64,000 nucleotides of DNA from Vibrio sinaloensis (GTDB lineage Bacteria; Pseudomonadota; Gammaproteobacteria; Enterobacterales; Vibrionaceae). A program made the translations under genes and the position numbers. Numbering within the stretch: the first letter of the stretch is position 1; each line of letters starts with the position of its first letter. The stretch is taken from NCBI RefSeq assembly GCF_023195835.1, contig NZ_CP096199.1, positions 1,674,001 through 1,738,000 on the forward strand, in the 5' to 3' direction. Of this stretch, positions 8,712-17,526 are shown in pieces. A model generated the notes under the pieces. That model was not told the origin of the DNA. It ran no database searches and saw nothing but the letters and a program-made list of their open reading frames with translations.

Positions 8712-9740
8712 TTGCGCCTACTGCTGTTATTGCTACTGAGTTGTTCATTTATGACTGCCGCACAAACGGTTGAGGAACTTATACAAAGTGCGCAAAACAA
8801 CAGTGTTCATGCCCAGCTCGAACTCGCAGAAAAATACGCACGAGGCAATGAGGTAGAGCAATCACACAGTGAAGCGCTGTATTGGTATCAGCAAGCCGCG
8901 CAAAACGGCAGTCATGTCGCCGCTGTCGCAACGGCGAACGCTTATCTCACTGGCACAGGCACGAACAAAGATATCGAGACTGCCCTGTTTTGGCTAACCA
9001 AAGCGGCTATCCTTGGTGATGAGCAAGCGCCACGTTTGCTCGGTGAAGTGTATGAACAGCTCAACCAACCCACTGACAACCTCGACTTAGCACAGCTTTG
9101 GTATCAAGAAGCAGCGCGAAACAATCCTGACGCTGAACAAGCGTACGCTCGAGTACTTGAGCAGCAGTTTAACAATCGCCGCGCCGAACAAGTCGCCACG
9201 CTCGATCAATTGGAAGAAGCGTTTGATGCCGAACAAATAGAGCTCAGTCCCAGCGCAAAGTCGCGTTCTGTTAGTCAACAGGATCAAAACACCGTCATCT
9301 ACTCTTTAGTCACGGCTCTGGTCGCAAGCGTGCTTGCGAGCCTATTTCTGCTTCGTCGCCAGCAGCAACTAAAGATGAGTGTCCACTCGAATGATAGCGA
9401 CCAACAGCGCCAACAGCTCAAGCTTGAACGCGAAATCAAACGCAAAGATGACACCTTGAAGCAGCAAAAACGCCAGCTAGAGACCCTCTATCGGCATGTG
9501 AAGAAACTGCAAGCCAGCAGTAAAACATCGACGCCTTCGGTCAGCTACAAAGATAACCCTCTCAACCTTGCCTGCGCCCTATTTGGCTTTAGCCCAAATC
9601 ACATCCCCGACGAAAAAAGCATCAAGCTAAGGTACAAGCAGTTGAGCAAAATTTATCATCCTGACTTAAAAGGCAGTGAAGAAGAGATGAAACGCTTAAA
9701 TCAGGCGTTAAAAGTGATCTTGAAACAAGTTAACAAATAG
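8712..9740 (+). CDS. Sel1-repeat membrane protein with cytoplasmic coiled coil and C-terminal J domain
   Basis: A 342-residue protein that starts at TTG 8712, seven bases after a GTGAG. Domain order: a hydrophobic N-terminus (RLLLLLLLSCSFM, signal peptide or possibly lipoprotein-like); Sel1-like repeats at about 30-150 (HAQLELAEKYARGNEVEQ, SEALYWYQQAAQNGS, DIETALFWLTKAAILGDEQA); a transmembrane helix at about 195-215 (VIYSLVTALVASVLASLFLL) followed by RRQQQ; a Gln/Lys-rich coiled coil (225-270); and a C-terminal J-like domain (285-340) with the DnaK-stimulating HPD in KIYHPDLKG. The positive charge after the membrane helix puts the J domain in the cytoplasm and the Sel1 repeats in the periplasm. 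Partner and role are unknown. Confidence 0.82.
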   Translation: MRLLLLLLLSCSFMTAAQTVEELIQSAQNNSVHAQLELAEKYARGNEVEQSHSEALYWYQQAAQNGSHVAAVATANAYLTGTGTNKDIETALFWLTKAAILGDEQAPRLLGEVYEQLNQPTDNLDLAQLWYQEAARNNPDAEQAYARVLEQQFNNRRAEQVATLDQLEEAFDAEQIELSPSAKSRSVSQQDQNTVIYSLVTALVASVLASLFLLRRQQQLKMSVHSNDSDQQRQQLKLEREIKRKDDTLKQQKRQLETLYRHVKKLQASSKTSTPSVSYKDNPLNLACALFGFSPNHIPDEKSIKLRYKQLSKIYHPDLKGSEEEMKRLNQALKVILKQVNK

Positions 9741-9910
9741 TTACAAAATCCACTTTATTGTTCCGAGTTTTTCAATCACGCTCGAAAATACAGGGCTGCG
9801 CAATCGATCACCCTCCCATTACCAGTAACAAACAATTAACTTAATAGTCCTGATCATGTCATAATGCCGCGCGATAATAACACCTAAGCAATAAAGGTGG
9901 GGAGAACACT

Positions 9911-10096
9911 ATGTTTACCATTGAAGGCGTATGTGATTGGTGTAAAAAACCAAGCATGCTAACCAAACATGATTACGTCGACGGCAAGAGCCACCACTCA
10001 TGTAAAGAGTGTCACGACTTGGCTGCACTGGATGTGCGCCAGTTTAACATTGCTGAGTTACAACACAGAGAGCGTCAATCAAACACGCTACGCTAA
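9911..10096 (+). CDS. Small two-CxxC protein, probable zinc ribbon
   Basis: A 61-residue cytoplasmic protein with CDWC near residue 8 and CKEC near residue 31, the spacing of a four-cysteine zinc knuckle. A strong Shine-Dalgarno (GGTGGGGAG) precedes the ATG and a good terminator follows, so it is very likely a real monocistronic gene. The two CxxC pairs suggest a structural zinc site. I do not recognise the family and cannot assign a function. The upstream gap contains TTAACT and CATAAT 18 bp apart, a possible promoter. Confidence 0.7.
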   Translation: MFTIEGVCDWCKKPSMLTKHDYVDGKSHHSCKECHDLAALDVRQFNIAELQHRERQSNTLR

Positions 10097-10124
10097 CTTG
10101 CTATGTTTTGAAAGGAAGATAAGA

Positions 10125-10148
10125 AAGCCACCGAGTCGGTGGCTTTTT
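10125..10148 (+). terminator. Terminator between the small CxxC gene and maiA (both strands)
   Basis: Stem AAGCCACC/GGTGGCTT with a four-base loop and a T-run on the plus strand (CTTTTTGCGTTTT). It sits between convergent genes and could also serve maiA. Confidence 0.8.
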
Positions 10149-10160
10149 GCGTTTTAAGGA

Positions 10161-10811
10161 CTAGCGCTCTGCGTCAGGCTGCTTTTCTGGCATGGCTTGC
10201 TGAAAAGCATCGAGGTGATTAAGTGACGCCGTCACACTTTCAATAATCGGATAAGGTGACATATCGACATTGAAACGCTTCGCATTGTATACCTGTGGCA
10301 CTAAGCACACATCAACCAAGCTCACCTGATCGCCAACACAATACCGCCCATGGGTTTGACTTAATCGCTGCTCAAGCGCACTAAATCCATGCTCAATCCA
10401 ATGCGCGTACCAACGCATTTTATCGGTGTCTGCCACATCCAACGAGTTGGAAAGATACTGTAGCACCCTTAAGTTATTGAGTGGATGGATATCAATCGCG
10501 ATATCCTGAGCCAGCGCTTTCACCAGATAACGCTGCTCTCTGTCTGTTGGTGTCAGCAGTTGCTGTGGATACGTTTCGTCGAGGTAGTCGATAATCGCTA
10601 ATGATTGGTTTAGCGTCATATCGCCATCCACCAGCACAGGCACCAACTGGTTGGGGTTCAACTGCTGAAATGCCGCAGTGTGTTGCTCCCCACCCGCTTT
10701 GACTAGGTGGATGCTGCGCTGTTGGTACTCGAGCCCCTTGAGGTTGAGGGCAATACGCACACGATAGGCCGCCGACGAGCGCCAGTAACCGTAAAGAATG
10801 CGATCAGGCAT
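10161..10811 (-). CDS. maiA: Maleylacetoacetate isomerase (zeta-class GST)
   Basis: A 216-residue glutathione-dependent enzyme that isomerises maleylacetoacetate to fumarylacetoacetate in tyrosine and homogentisate breakdown. The N-terminal thioredoxin-like domain has YGYWRSSAAYRVRIALNLKGLEY, whose SSAAYRVR is the zeta-GST glutathione site, and the later NQSLAIIDYLDE. The C-terminal helical domain has CVGDQVSLVDVCLVPQVYNA. Its ATG overlaps the end of fahA by 8 bp, so it is the last gene of the hppD-hmgA-fahA-maiA operon and probably translationally coupled. Confidence 0.94.
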   Translation of the reverse strand: MPDRILYGYWRSSAAYRVRIALNLKGLEYQQRSIHLVKAGGEQHTAAFQQLNPNQLVPVLVDGDMTLNQSLAIIDYLDETYPQQLLTPTDREQRYLVKALAQDIAIDIHPLNNLRVLQYLSNSLDVADTDKMRWYAHWIEHGFSALEQRLSQTHGRYCVGDQVSLVDVCLVPQVYNAKRFNVDMSPYPIIESVTASLNHLDAFQQAMPEKQPDAER

Positions 10812-11817
10812 ACTTCACCACTTGCTGATCAATCGCTCCGAAAATGGAGTGTCCATCTGAGTCTTTCATTTCGATGCGAATACGGTCACCAAATTTCATA
10901 AAACTGGTCGAAGGTTGGCCATCACGAATGGTTTCGATCATTCGCACTTCGGCGATGCAGGAGTAGCCGACACCACCCTCGGCAATCGCGGTCCCATAGT
11001 CGGTACCTTGTTTATTGGATACCGTCCCTGAGCCAATGATGGCACCCGCTGAAAGCGGCCTGGTTTTAGCCGCATGAGCAACCAACTGTGGGAACTCAAA
11101 CGTCATATCAACACCGGCGTTGGGGCAACCAAACGGCTGATCATTGTAGAAGCTGAGCAGAGGCAAATTCAGTTTACCCCCATCCCAATCTTCACCCAGT
11201 TCATCTGGGGTGACCGCCACTGGAGAGAATACTGATGACGGTTTTGATTGGAAAAAGCCAAAGCCTTTCGCCAACTCATTAGGAATCAAACCACGCAGTG
11301 AGACATCATTGACCAACATCACCAAACGAATCGCTTTCGCCGCCTCTTGCTCCGAAGCGCCCATCGGCACATCACCAGTGACTACCGCAACTTCACCTTC
11401 GAAATCGATGCCCCACTCTTCACTGGCAACCGGAATATCATCGCAAGGGCCAATAAAGGCGTCTGACCCACCTTGATACATCAAGGGATCTGTCCAAAAA
11501 CTCGGCGGCATTTCAGCGCCGCGCGCTTTACGCACTAACTCAACGTGATTCACGTAGGCAGAGCCATCCGCCCATTGGTAGGCGCGCGGCAGCGGCGATT
11601 CGCAGCTTTGCGCGGTAAAGGCCATTTCGTTGGTCAACTCACCACTGTTGAGTGCCACCGAGATTTCGTGCAGTTGTGGTTCGACATCGCTCCAATTGTC
11701 GAGTGCATACTGCATCGTTTGCGCGATTTCAGGTACCGCGACACATTTGCTGAGATCTTTGCTAACGACGACCAGCAGACCATCGCGACTGTTGTTTTTT
11801 AGGGTAGCTAACTTCAT
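10804..11817 (-). CDS. fahA: Fumarylacetoacetate hydrolase
   Basis: A 337-residue enzyme that cleaves fumarylacetoacetate to fumarate and acetoacetate. FAH-fold motifs are present: DFEGEVAVVTGDVP and a metal-binding core that continues into VMLVNDVSLRGLIPNE, then SAGAIIGSGTVSNKQGTDYG. I start it at the ATG complementary to 11815-11817 (MKLATLKNNSRDGLL) behind AAGGGA; the frame is open 33 codons further upstream, but that extension overlaps hmgA and is basic and low in complexity. It lies 13 bp after the hmgA stop and overlaps maiA by 8 bp, in one operon. Confidence 0.94.
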   Translation of the reverse strand: MKLATLKNNSRDGLLVVVSKDLSKCVAVPEIAQTMQYALDNWSDVEPQLHEISVALNSGELTNEMAFTAQSCESPLPRAYQWADGSAYVNHVELVRKARGAEMPPSFWTDPLMYQGGSDAFIGPCDDIPVASEEWGIDFEGEVAVVTGDVPMGASEQEAAKAIRLVMLVNDVSLRGLIPNELAKGFGFFQSKPSSVFSPVAVTPDELGEDWDGGKLNLPLLSFYNDQPFGCPNAGVDMTFEFPQLVAHAAKTRPLSAGAIIGSGTVSNKQGTDYGTAIAEGGVGYSCIAEVRMIETIRDGQPSTSFMKFGDRIRIEMKDSDGHSIFGAIDQQVVKYA

Positions 11818-11830
11818 ATGGGATCCCTTG

Positions 11831-12961
11831 TTATTTTTCTTGCCAGCTGTACACGTACTCTGGGTTCTCGACCTGCTGTGCTTGCTCACTGAAATTGAGC
11901 GCATGGCGCGTATCAATCATCACCGCCACTTCATCAGTGAATTTCTTCTTGTACTCTCGCCCTGCCTTAAACGCTTTGGGGTGCGGACCGTGAGTAAAAC
12001 CAGCGGGATGGAAAGTCACCATGCCCGCTTCAATGTTGTCACGGCTAAAGAAGTCACCTGCATGGTAGAACAGCACTTCATCGTAATCGTCGTTGTTGTG
12101 ATAAAACGGCACTTTTAGCGCGCCTGGATCGCTCTCAATTGGGCGAGGCACAAAGGTACAAATCACAAACCCCTGCCCAACAAAAGTGGTGTGTGCCGAA
12201 GGAGGAAGATGGTAGCGATGCGACATCAAGGGTCTGATATCCCGCCAGTTAACTCGCACCACCGACAAATCGCCATGCCATCCAATTGCATCCAGTGGGT
12301 TGAACGGGTATGTGACCACACTCACTTGCTCATGACGTTTGATGTGAACTTGAGTTGCCTGCTCGCTGTACTGGTCTTTAAACGCTTGATCAATACTAGG
12401 CACATCCAAAACGGCAGGATCAAACACAGCGTGATTGCCGACCATACCTTTCTCAGGCAAGGTGTACGCCGCGTCGGTGTTTTCTATCATCAATACAAAC
12501 ATCGGTTCAGCAGGCTCTAAACGCCAGTTGGTTGAGCGCGGGATCATCACATAATCCCCTTCGACAACCTCTAAGTGTCCGTAGTCGCAGTAAAGATCGG
12601 CTTTGCCTTGATGGATAAACAACAGCTCGTCACCATCGGCGTTACGCACTAAGTGCTCCATTGCGCTGTCCAGCTTCCACACTCGAACTTTACAATTGGC
12701 GTTATGCAGCAAATGCGGCACCGACCAAGGTGAAGTCTGAACCGCTTGCTCAACCAAATTGAAGTTGAACGCGCGAGGCTTGAGATCGCCCTGCCACTCA
12801 CTCCAAGCGGTTGGAGCATGTTGATGATGGAAGTGAGACGCCGGACCAAAAAAGCCACTGCGTCCCGCTTCTCGTTCATAAATCGCCTCTTCGGGAAAGT
12901 CGGCGTGCGCCTGCTTGGAGCACACTCCCTCCCGATGAGGGAATGTAATCCACTTATGCAT
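11831..12961 (-). CDS. hmgA: Homogentisate 1,2-dioxygenase
   Basis: A 376-residue cupin-fold iron dioxygenase that opens the ring of homogentisate to maleylacetoacetate. It carries the characteristic GDYVMIPRSTNWRLEP and, near the C-terminus, FHPAGFTHGPHP with His residues fitting the iron site. The start is the ATG giving MHKWITFPHREGV; it lies inside the last codons of hppD (AATGCATAA), an 8-bp overlap that suggests translational coupling. Loss of this enzyme in vibrios leads to accumulation of homogentisate and brown pyomelanin; this copy looks intact. Confidence 0.95.
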   Translation of the reverse strand: MHKWITFPHREGVCSKQAHADFPEEAIYEREAGRSGFFGPASHFHHQHAPTAWSEWQGDLKPRAFNFNLVEQAVQTSPWSVPHLLHNANCKVRVWKLDSAMEHLVRNADGDELLFIHQGKADLYCDYGHLEVVEGDYVMIPRSTNWRLEPAEPMFVLMIENTDAAYTLPEKGMVGNHAVFDPAVLDVPSIDQAFKDQYSEQATQVHIKRHEQVSVVTYPFNPLDAIGWHGDLSVVRVNWRDIRPLMSHRYHLPPSAHTTFVGQGFVICTFVPRPIESDPGALKVPFYHNNDDYDEVLFYHAGDFFSRDNIEAGMVTFHPAGFTHGPHPKAFKAGREYKKKFTDEVAVMIDTRHALNFSEQAQQVENPEYVYSWQEK

Positions 12962-14027
12962 TGTCGAGCACTCCACGACGAATTTGATCTTCTTCTATCG
13001 ATTCGAACAGCGCTTTGAAGTTACCTTCACCGAAGCCTTCGTTACCTTTGCGCTGAATGATTTCAAAGAACACAGGGCCAATTACCGTTTGGGTAAAAAT
13101 CTGCAGCAAAATACCGTCTTTCATTGGCGCGCCATCGATCAGGATTTGCAGATCGCGCAGCTTGTCGACATCTTCACTGTGCCCCTCCACTCGACTATCA
13201 ACTTTCTCATAGTACGTATCTGGCGTCGGCATAAAGTCCATGCCACGGTCGCGAAGTGTTTGTACTGTGGTGTAAATATCATCAGTCGTTAGGGCAATGT
13301 GCTGAATGCCTTCGCCGTTATATTCGCGAATGAACTCTTCAATTTGCGACTTGTCGTCTGACGATTCATTGATTGGAATGCGGATTTTGCCACACGGTGC
13401 CGTCATCGCTCGGCTGACAAGGCCTGTCAGTTTACCCTCAATGTCAAAGTAACGAATCTCTCTAAAGTTACCGATGCGCTCATAGAAACCCGACCAAACA
13501 TCCATGTTCCCTTGGCGAACATTGTGAGTAAGGTGGTCGATCTCGTATAGGCCCACATCCATCTTGGCGAGTCGCTCCTTAGCATCAGGATAGAAACGGA
13601 AATCGACCTCATAAATGCTGCCATCTTGGTAGCGATCAACAAAGTACAGCAGACTCTCCCCGATGCCATAGATGGCAGGAATACTCAGCTCCATTGGACC
13701 AATTTGGGTAACATACTGCTCGCCACCGTGCGCGATTGCGTGCTCCATTGCTTTGGCAGAGTCCGCGACGCGAAAAGCCATACCACATACCGAAGGGCCA
13801 TGAATCTTGGCAAATTCGTGCGCTTGGCTGTGTGGCTGCGCGTTGACAATAAAGTTGACATCCCCTTGGCGGTATAGCCACGCCTCTTTTGAACGATGTT
13901 TGGCGACTTCAGCGAACCCAAGAGAGCTAAACAACTGCTTAAGATCTTGGATACCCTTTTCATCGGCTGCCGTGTATTCGACAAACTCAAAGCCATCCGT
14001 ACCTAGTGGGTTATACACTTCGTTCAT
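12954..14027 (-). CDS. hppD: 4-Hydroxyphenylpyruvate dioxygenase
   Basis: A 357-residue Fe(II) enzyme that converts 4-hydroxyphenylpyruvate to homogentisate. It has two vicinal-oxygen-chelate modules. Iron ligands are visible as the His of YEIDHLTHNV (about 165), the His of EGIQHIALTTDDIY (about 245) and the Glu of GPVFFEIIQRKGNEGFGEGNF (about 325), and the last stretch is the family signature. It is the first gene of the tyrosine-degradation operon and starts at ATG 14027 behind GGGAAC. A possible TyrR box lies about 180 bp upstream. Confidence 0.95.
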   Translation of the reverse strand: MNEVYNPLGTDGFEFVEYTAADEKGIQDLKQLFSSLGFAEVAKHRSKEAWLYRQGDVNFIVNAQPHSQAHEFAKIHGPSVCGMAFRVADSAKAMEHAIAHGGEQYVTQIGPMELSIPAIYGIGESLLYFVDRYQDGSIYEVDFRFYPDAKERLAKMDVGLYEIDHLTHNVRQGNMDVWSGFYERIGNFREIRYFDIEGKLTGLVSRAMTAPCGKIRIPINESSDDKSQIEEFIREYNGEGIQHIALTTDDIYTTVQTLRDRGMDFMPTPDTYYEKVDSRVEGHSEDVDKLRDLQILIDGAPMKDGILLQIFTQTVIGPVFFEIIQRKGNEGFGEGNFKALFESIEEDQIRRGVLDNA

Positions 14028-14423
14028 TTTTGTTCCCTCATTATTGATATCACTACCGTGTCACTATCAATAACTTGGCTTAAGTGAGTAAAAAAATGAA
14101 CCTCTTACGTTTAATTCAAGGTTAACAGGGTGTAATAAAAAAGTGTAAACCAGACCGACCAAATACTAATTTAGCATTTAAATACAATCACATAAAACCA
14201 AAACTCTAGGTAACATATTTTTTACATCCAAACCAGAATGGTAACAAGCATCGTTTAGTTCGAGCCCTCAACCTGTTACCTGTGGCCAAATCTATGGACT
14301 GCAACATGCGCACATCACTTAGGCCATTGTTTCGTCAATCGGGAGATAGCTTGATGTAGCTCAGGCCAAGCTCATACCGTGGCCGCTAAGGTAGTGGCCT
14401 CTGTTCCTAAATGAGGTAAAACA
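14028..14423 (+). other. 396-bp intergenic region between hppD and the M20 peptidase gene
   Basis: Divergent promoter region. The part next to hppD is A+T-rich and holds direct TGTAA-type repeats (14131, 14144) and the TyrR-like site at 14209. The part next to the peptidase gene holds a short hairpin (GGCCGCTA/TAGTGGCC, 14381-14399) just before a TGAGGT Shine-Dalgarno, where it could affect translation. I see no further gene. Confidence 0.6.
14209..14226. promoter_or_regulatory. Candidate TyrR box upstream of hppD
   Basis: GGTAACATATTTTTTACA compared with the TyrR consensus TGTAAA-N6-TTTACA: the right half is perfect, the left matches four of six and keeps the invariant G, and the G-C spacing is right. 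A tyrosine-responsive regulator of a tyrosine catabolic operon is expected, but the site is a pattern match only. Confidence 0.4.
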
Positions 14424-15530
14424 ATGACCACTATCAATCGCGATCGTCTCGTCAACCACTTCTGTGAGTTGGTCAAAATTGACAGCGAATCGGGCAATGA
14501 AAAGCAAATCAGTGAACGTTTAGCCGAGCAGTTGGGCGAACTAGGTTTTGTTGTGCATAAGCTGCCAGTGCCTGAAAATGTCTCCAATGGCTTCAACTTA
14601 TATGCACGACTAGCAGGCGAATTGGACGACGGCGTAGTGTTTAGTTGTCACATGGATACAGTGACGCCAGGAGTTGGCATCGAACCTATCATCGACGATG
14701 GCATCATACGTTCAAAAGGCAACACGATTTTGGGTGGCGACGACAAATCTGGCATTGCCGCCATTTTAGAAGCCGTTCGCACGATTCAAGCGCAGAAACT
14801 GGCGCACAAAACCATCGAGATAGCCTTTACCGTTCATGAAGAAGGCGGACTGCGCGGCTCTGAGCACTTTGATATGAGTTACATCCAGTCCAGCAAAGCG
14901 ATTGTGTTAGATTCCGGCGGCCCGATTGGCACCATTATTAACGCGGCGCCAGGACAACAGCATATCGTGGCTAACTTCATCGGCAAACCAGCCCATGCTG
15001 GGTTAGCGCCAGAAGAAGGTATTAGCGCAATTCAAGTGGCTGCGGAGGCGATTAGCCAAATGAAGCTGCTGCGTATTGACTCAGAGACCACCGCGAACAT
15101 CGGTATTGTCGAAGGTGGCAATGCGACCAATATTGTTATGCCGGCGCTTAAAGTGGTTGCAGAGGCCCGCTCACTCAATGGTGATAAACTCGCCAAACAA
15201 GTGGATCACATGCTAGAGACTTTCCGAGCGGCAGCAGACAAGCATGGTGCGTCGGTTGAGATAGAATCAACTCGCGCTTACGACGCGTTTGTGATTGCTG
15301 AAAACGACCCGCATATCGAGCAAATCAAGACCTCATTTGACGCTATCGGCGCGACGCCTTTGACTCAAGCGACTGGTGGTGGCAGTGATGCTAATAACTT
15401 TAATGCGAAAGGTCTGACTACCGTTAATCTATCCACTGGCATGGCCAAAGTGCACACCACCGATGAGTACATTGCAGTCGAAGATATGGTCGACATTGCC
15501 CGCTTCGTTGAGCACTACCTGACGCACTAA
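14424..15530 (+). CDS. M20-family metallopeptidase (peptidase T/YqjE-like)
   Basis: A 368-residue cytoplasmic di-zinc exopeptidase. The zinc ligands and catalytic residues are in place: FSCHMDTV (His, Asp), LGGDDKSG (bridging Asp), FTVHEEGGLRGSEH (catalytic Glu and zinc Glu), VLDSGG (Asp) and MAKVHTTDEY (His). A dimerisation domain with HAGLAPEEGISAIQ lies between. It is shorter than E. coli PepT (about 408 residues) and closer to the Bacillus YqjE type, so I give no symbol. It probably trims di- or tripeptides. Divergent from the tyrosine operon; a similar arrangement occurs in Vibrio cholerae as I recall it. Confidence 0.88.
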   Translation: MTTINRDRLVNHFCELVKIDSESGNEKQISERLAEQLGELGFVVHKLPVPENVSNGFNLYARLAGELDDGVVFSCHMDTVTPGVGIEPIIDDGIIRSKGNTILGGDDKSGIAAILEAVRTIQAQKLAHKTIEIAFTVHEEGGLRGSEHFDMSYIQSSKAIVLDSGGPIGTIINAAPGQQHIVANFIGKPAHAGLAPEEGISAIQVAAEAISQMKLLRIDSETTANIGIVEGGNATNIVMPALKVVAEARSLNGDKLAKQVDHMLETFRAAADKHGASVEIESTRAYDAFVIAENDPHIEQIKTSFDAIGATPLTQATGGGSDANNFNAKGLTTVNLSTGMAKVHTTDEYIAVEDMVDIARFVEHYLTH

Positions 15531-15572
15531 AGGACGTTGATCCGACTGGGCCTTTCCTCCTATTAAAAGACA

Positions 15573-15597
15573 AGAGCCGCACTCAAGGCGCGGCTCT
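15573..15597. terminator. Hairpin between convergent peptidase and GGDEF-EAL genes
   Basis: Stem AGAGCCGC/GCGGCTCT with a nine-base loop. The plus strand has only a weak T-rich tail (ACTCTTTG) and the minus strand reads GTCTTTTAA, so it may serve both genes. It abuts the stop codon of the minus-strand gene. Confidence 0.65.
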
Positions 15598-17389
15598 ACT
15601 CTTTGACTAATTTCACTCGCCGTTTTTCCCGCTGTTCCTCTTGCATCATAGAGGCAAATTCATCGTGGGTGAGCGGACGCGAGAACAGATAGCCCTGATA
15701 TTGGTCACATTGCTCTTCGCGAAGCACGTCAAGTTGCTGCTGATGCTCGACCCCTTCAGCGACCAACTTAATCCCCAAGCTTCGACCCATTTGAATAATG
15801 GTGCGCAGTAGGACGCGGTCAGAATGATTGGTCGCACAGCCGTCGACGAAACATTTGTCAATTTTAATCACATCAACCGGAAGCTGTTTGAGATATTTAA
15901 GGCTGGAGTATTCTACCCCGAAGTCATCGATGGCGATCGATACCCCAATAGCGCGTAGTTGACGACAGATATCAGTGATGTGTTCAGGGTCGCTCATCAA
16001 TGCTGACTCAGTAATTTCCATTTGCAGCAAATGAGAGGGTAATTCGGTTTCTCTCAATGCCTTACAAACCACTTCAAACAAGTCACTATGGGCAAACTGG
16101 ACCGTCGAGACATTTACCGCGACGCATACCTCCAGCCCCTGATCGTGGTACTGCTTCGCTTGGCGACACGCTTCAAAGATAATCCAATGCCCCACTGGCA
16201 CAATCTGAGTGGTTTTTTCAGCAATGGGGATAAACTCAGCGGGCGAGATTGGCCCCAAATACGGATGGTTCCAACGCAGCAGCGCTTCTGCGCCGACGAT
16301 GTTTGCTGTCTCAATCGAGACTTTTGGTTGAAACAACAATACGAACTGCTTACTCAGCAGCGCTGATTTGATCTCGGTTTCGATTTGATGTTGGCGGATG
16401 GTTTCGCTGAGCAGCTCATCGTTAAACCAGCAGACTGATCCGGCGCCCTCAGAGCGCGCTTTAAACAGCGCAAAGTCAGCATTTTTTATCCAGACCTCAT
16501 GGTTACCTTGGGCATCTTTGCCAAGCGCCACCCCCACACAATACGACAGACGGTGTGAGGTATTATCGACCTTAAACATCACTCGCTTAAACCGAGTAAG
16601 CTCATCCACCACATGATTGAGCTTGAGAGCGAGCTCCTTGTGTTCAATTAAAGCGACAAACTCATCACCACCAAAACGATAGACCTTGCCATTTTCTGCC
16701 ACGATATCTTTTATGTAGCGTGAAAACTCAATAAGTAAATCATCGCCATAACGGTAGCCTAATCGGTCATTAACACTTTTAAACCCTTCCAGACCAATGT
16801 AAATCAGTGCAAAACGTGCGGCATTCTCTTGGTTGACTCGCTCAACATCCTCCATAAACGCATTGATATTGGGCAATTTGGTCAGAAAATCGGTCTGGCT
16901 TTCTGTTTTAAACTTCTCTGCCTGTTGACGTGTTTTGACATAAAAGTAAGTCATTAAAGTAGAAAACACCGTCAGTGCCGTCACTTCAATCGAGGTTGAA
17001 ACGAACAATTTGAAGTCAGAAATAGGTAGCTGATAAAGCAGAACATTAATCAACGCCGCACACACTGCAATTGGCCACAATGAGCCCGGAAACAACACGA
17101 TGTAACACAAAGGAAGTAAGAACAAGCACACTCGAACTGCGTCAAGCTGAAACGGCTGGATCAGCCCACCGAGCATAAACAGTGACAGTGCAGCAAAAGC
17201 AAAAACGTGTTTAAGGGAGCGATTGGTGACGTAGAGGGCAAGGAGCAACAGTAGCGGAAACAGGTAAAAACTCAACTGCCAGGGATGCGTCTGACCCATT
17301 AAAGTGTGTGTCATTGCCCCCACCGCCAGTAGATAGGCGATATAGGCAATCACTTGCACTCCTTGCGATACTTTAAACAGTTGCATCAC
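15596..17389 (-). CDS. Membrane GGDEF-EAL c-di-GMP enzyme
   Basis: A 597-residue inner-membrane protein. Five or six transmembrane helices occupy about 10-150 with no large periplasmic loop. A GGDEF domain follows (motif GGDEF at 240-244, preceded by TDFLTKLPN, a variant of the usual DxLTGLxNR), then an EAL domain (EAL at 368-370, IAIDDFGVEYSSL, DVIKIDKCFVDG, LVAEGVEHQQQL). Both active-site motifs are intact, so synthesis, breakdown or both are possible; the EAL half carries the full set of catalytic acids I can check. It is monocistronic, convergent with the peptidase gene and starts at Met 17389. Confidence 0.9.
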   Translation of the reverse strand: MMQLFKVSQGVQVIAYIAYLLAVGAMTHTLMGQTHPWQLSFYLFPLLLLLALYVTNRSLKHVFAFAALSLFMLGGLIQPFQLDAVRVCLFLLPLCYIVLFPGSLWPIAVCAALINVLLYQLPISDFKLFVSTSIEVTALTVFSTLMTYFYVKTRQQAEKFKTESQTDFLTKLPNINAFMEDVERVNQENAARFALIYIGLEGFKSVNDRLGYRYGDDLLIEFSRYIKDIVAENGKVYRFGGDEFVALIEHKELALKLNHVVDELTRFKRVMFKVDNTSHRLSYCVGVALGKDAQGNHEVWIKNADFALFKARSEGAGSVCWFNDELLSETIRQHQIETEIKSALLSKQFVLLFQPKVSIETANIVGAEALLRWNHPYLGPISPAEFIPIAEKTTQIVPVGHWIIFEACRQAKQYHDQGLEVCVAVNVSTVQFAHSDLFEVVCKALRETELPSHLLQMEITESALMSDPEHITDICRQLRAIGVSIAIDDFGVEYSSLKYLKQLPVDVIKIDKCFVDGCATNHSDRVLLRTIIQMGRSLGIKLVAEGVEHQQQLDVLREEQCDQYQGYLFSRPLTHDEFASMMQEEQREKRRVKLVKE

Positions 17390-17479
17390 TAACCTTGCTT
17401 CCCCGCTTATTACTATAAACAGTAGCGCAAAATTTCGCTTTGTCCTGCTCCGGCGGTGATTTGACTGCGTTTTAACGAC

Positions 17480-17505
17480 AAAAAACGCCTCAAAAGTGAG
17501 ACGCT
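17480..17505 (-). terminator. Probable terminator of the coiled-coil membrane protein gene
   Basis: Minus-strand stem GCGTCTC/GAGGCGT (one or two G-T pairs) followed by six T residues, just past the stop at 17527. Confidence 0.6.
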
Positions 17506-17526
17506 TAATGTTTTTTGGCGTGTCAG

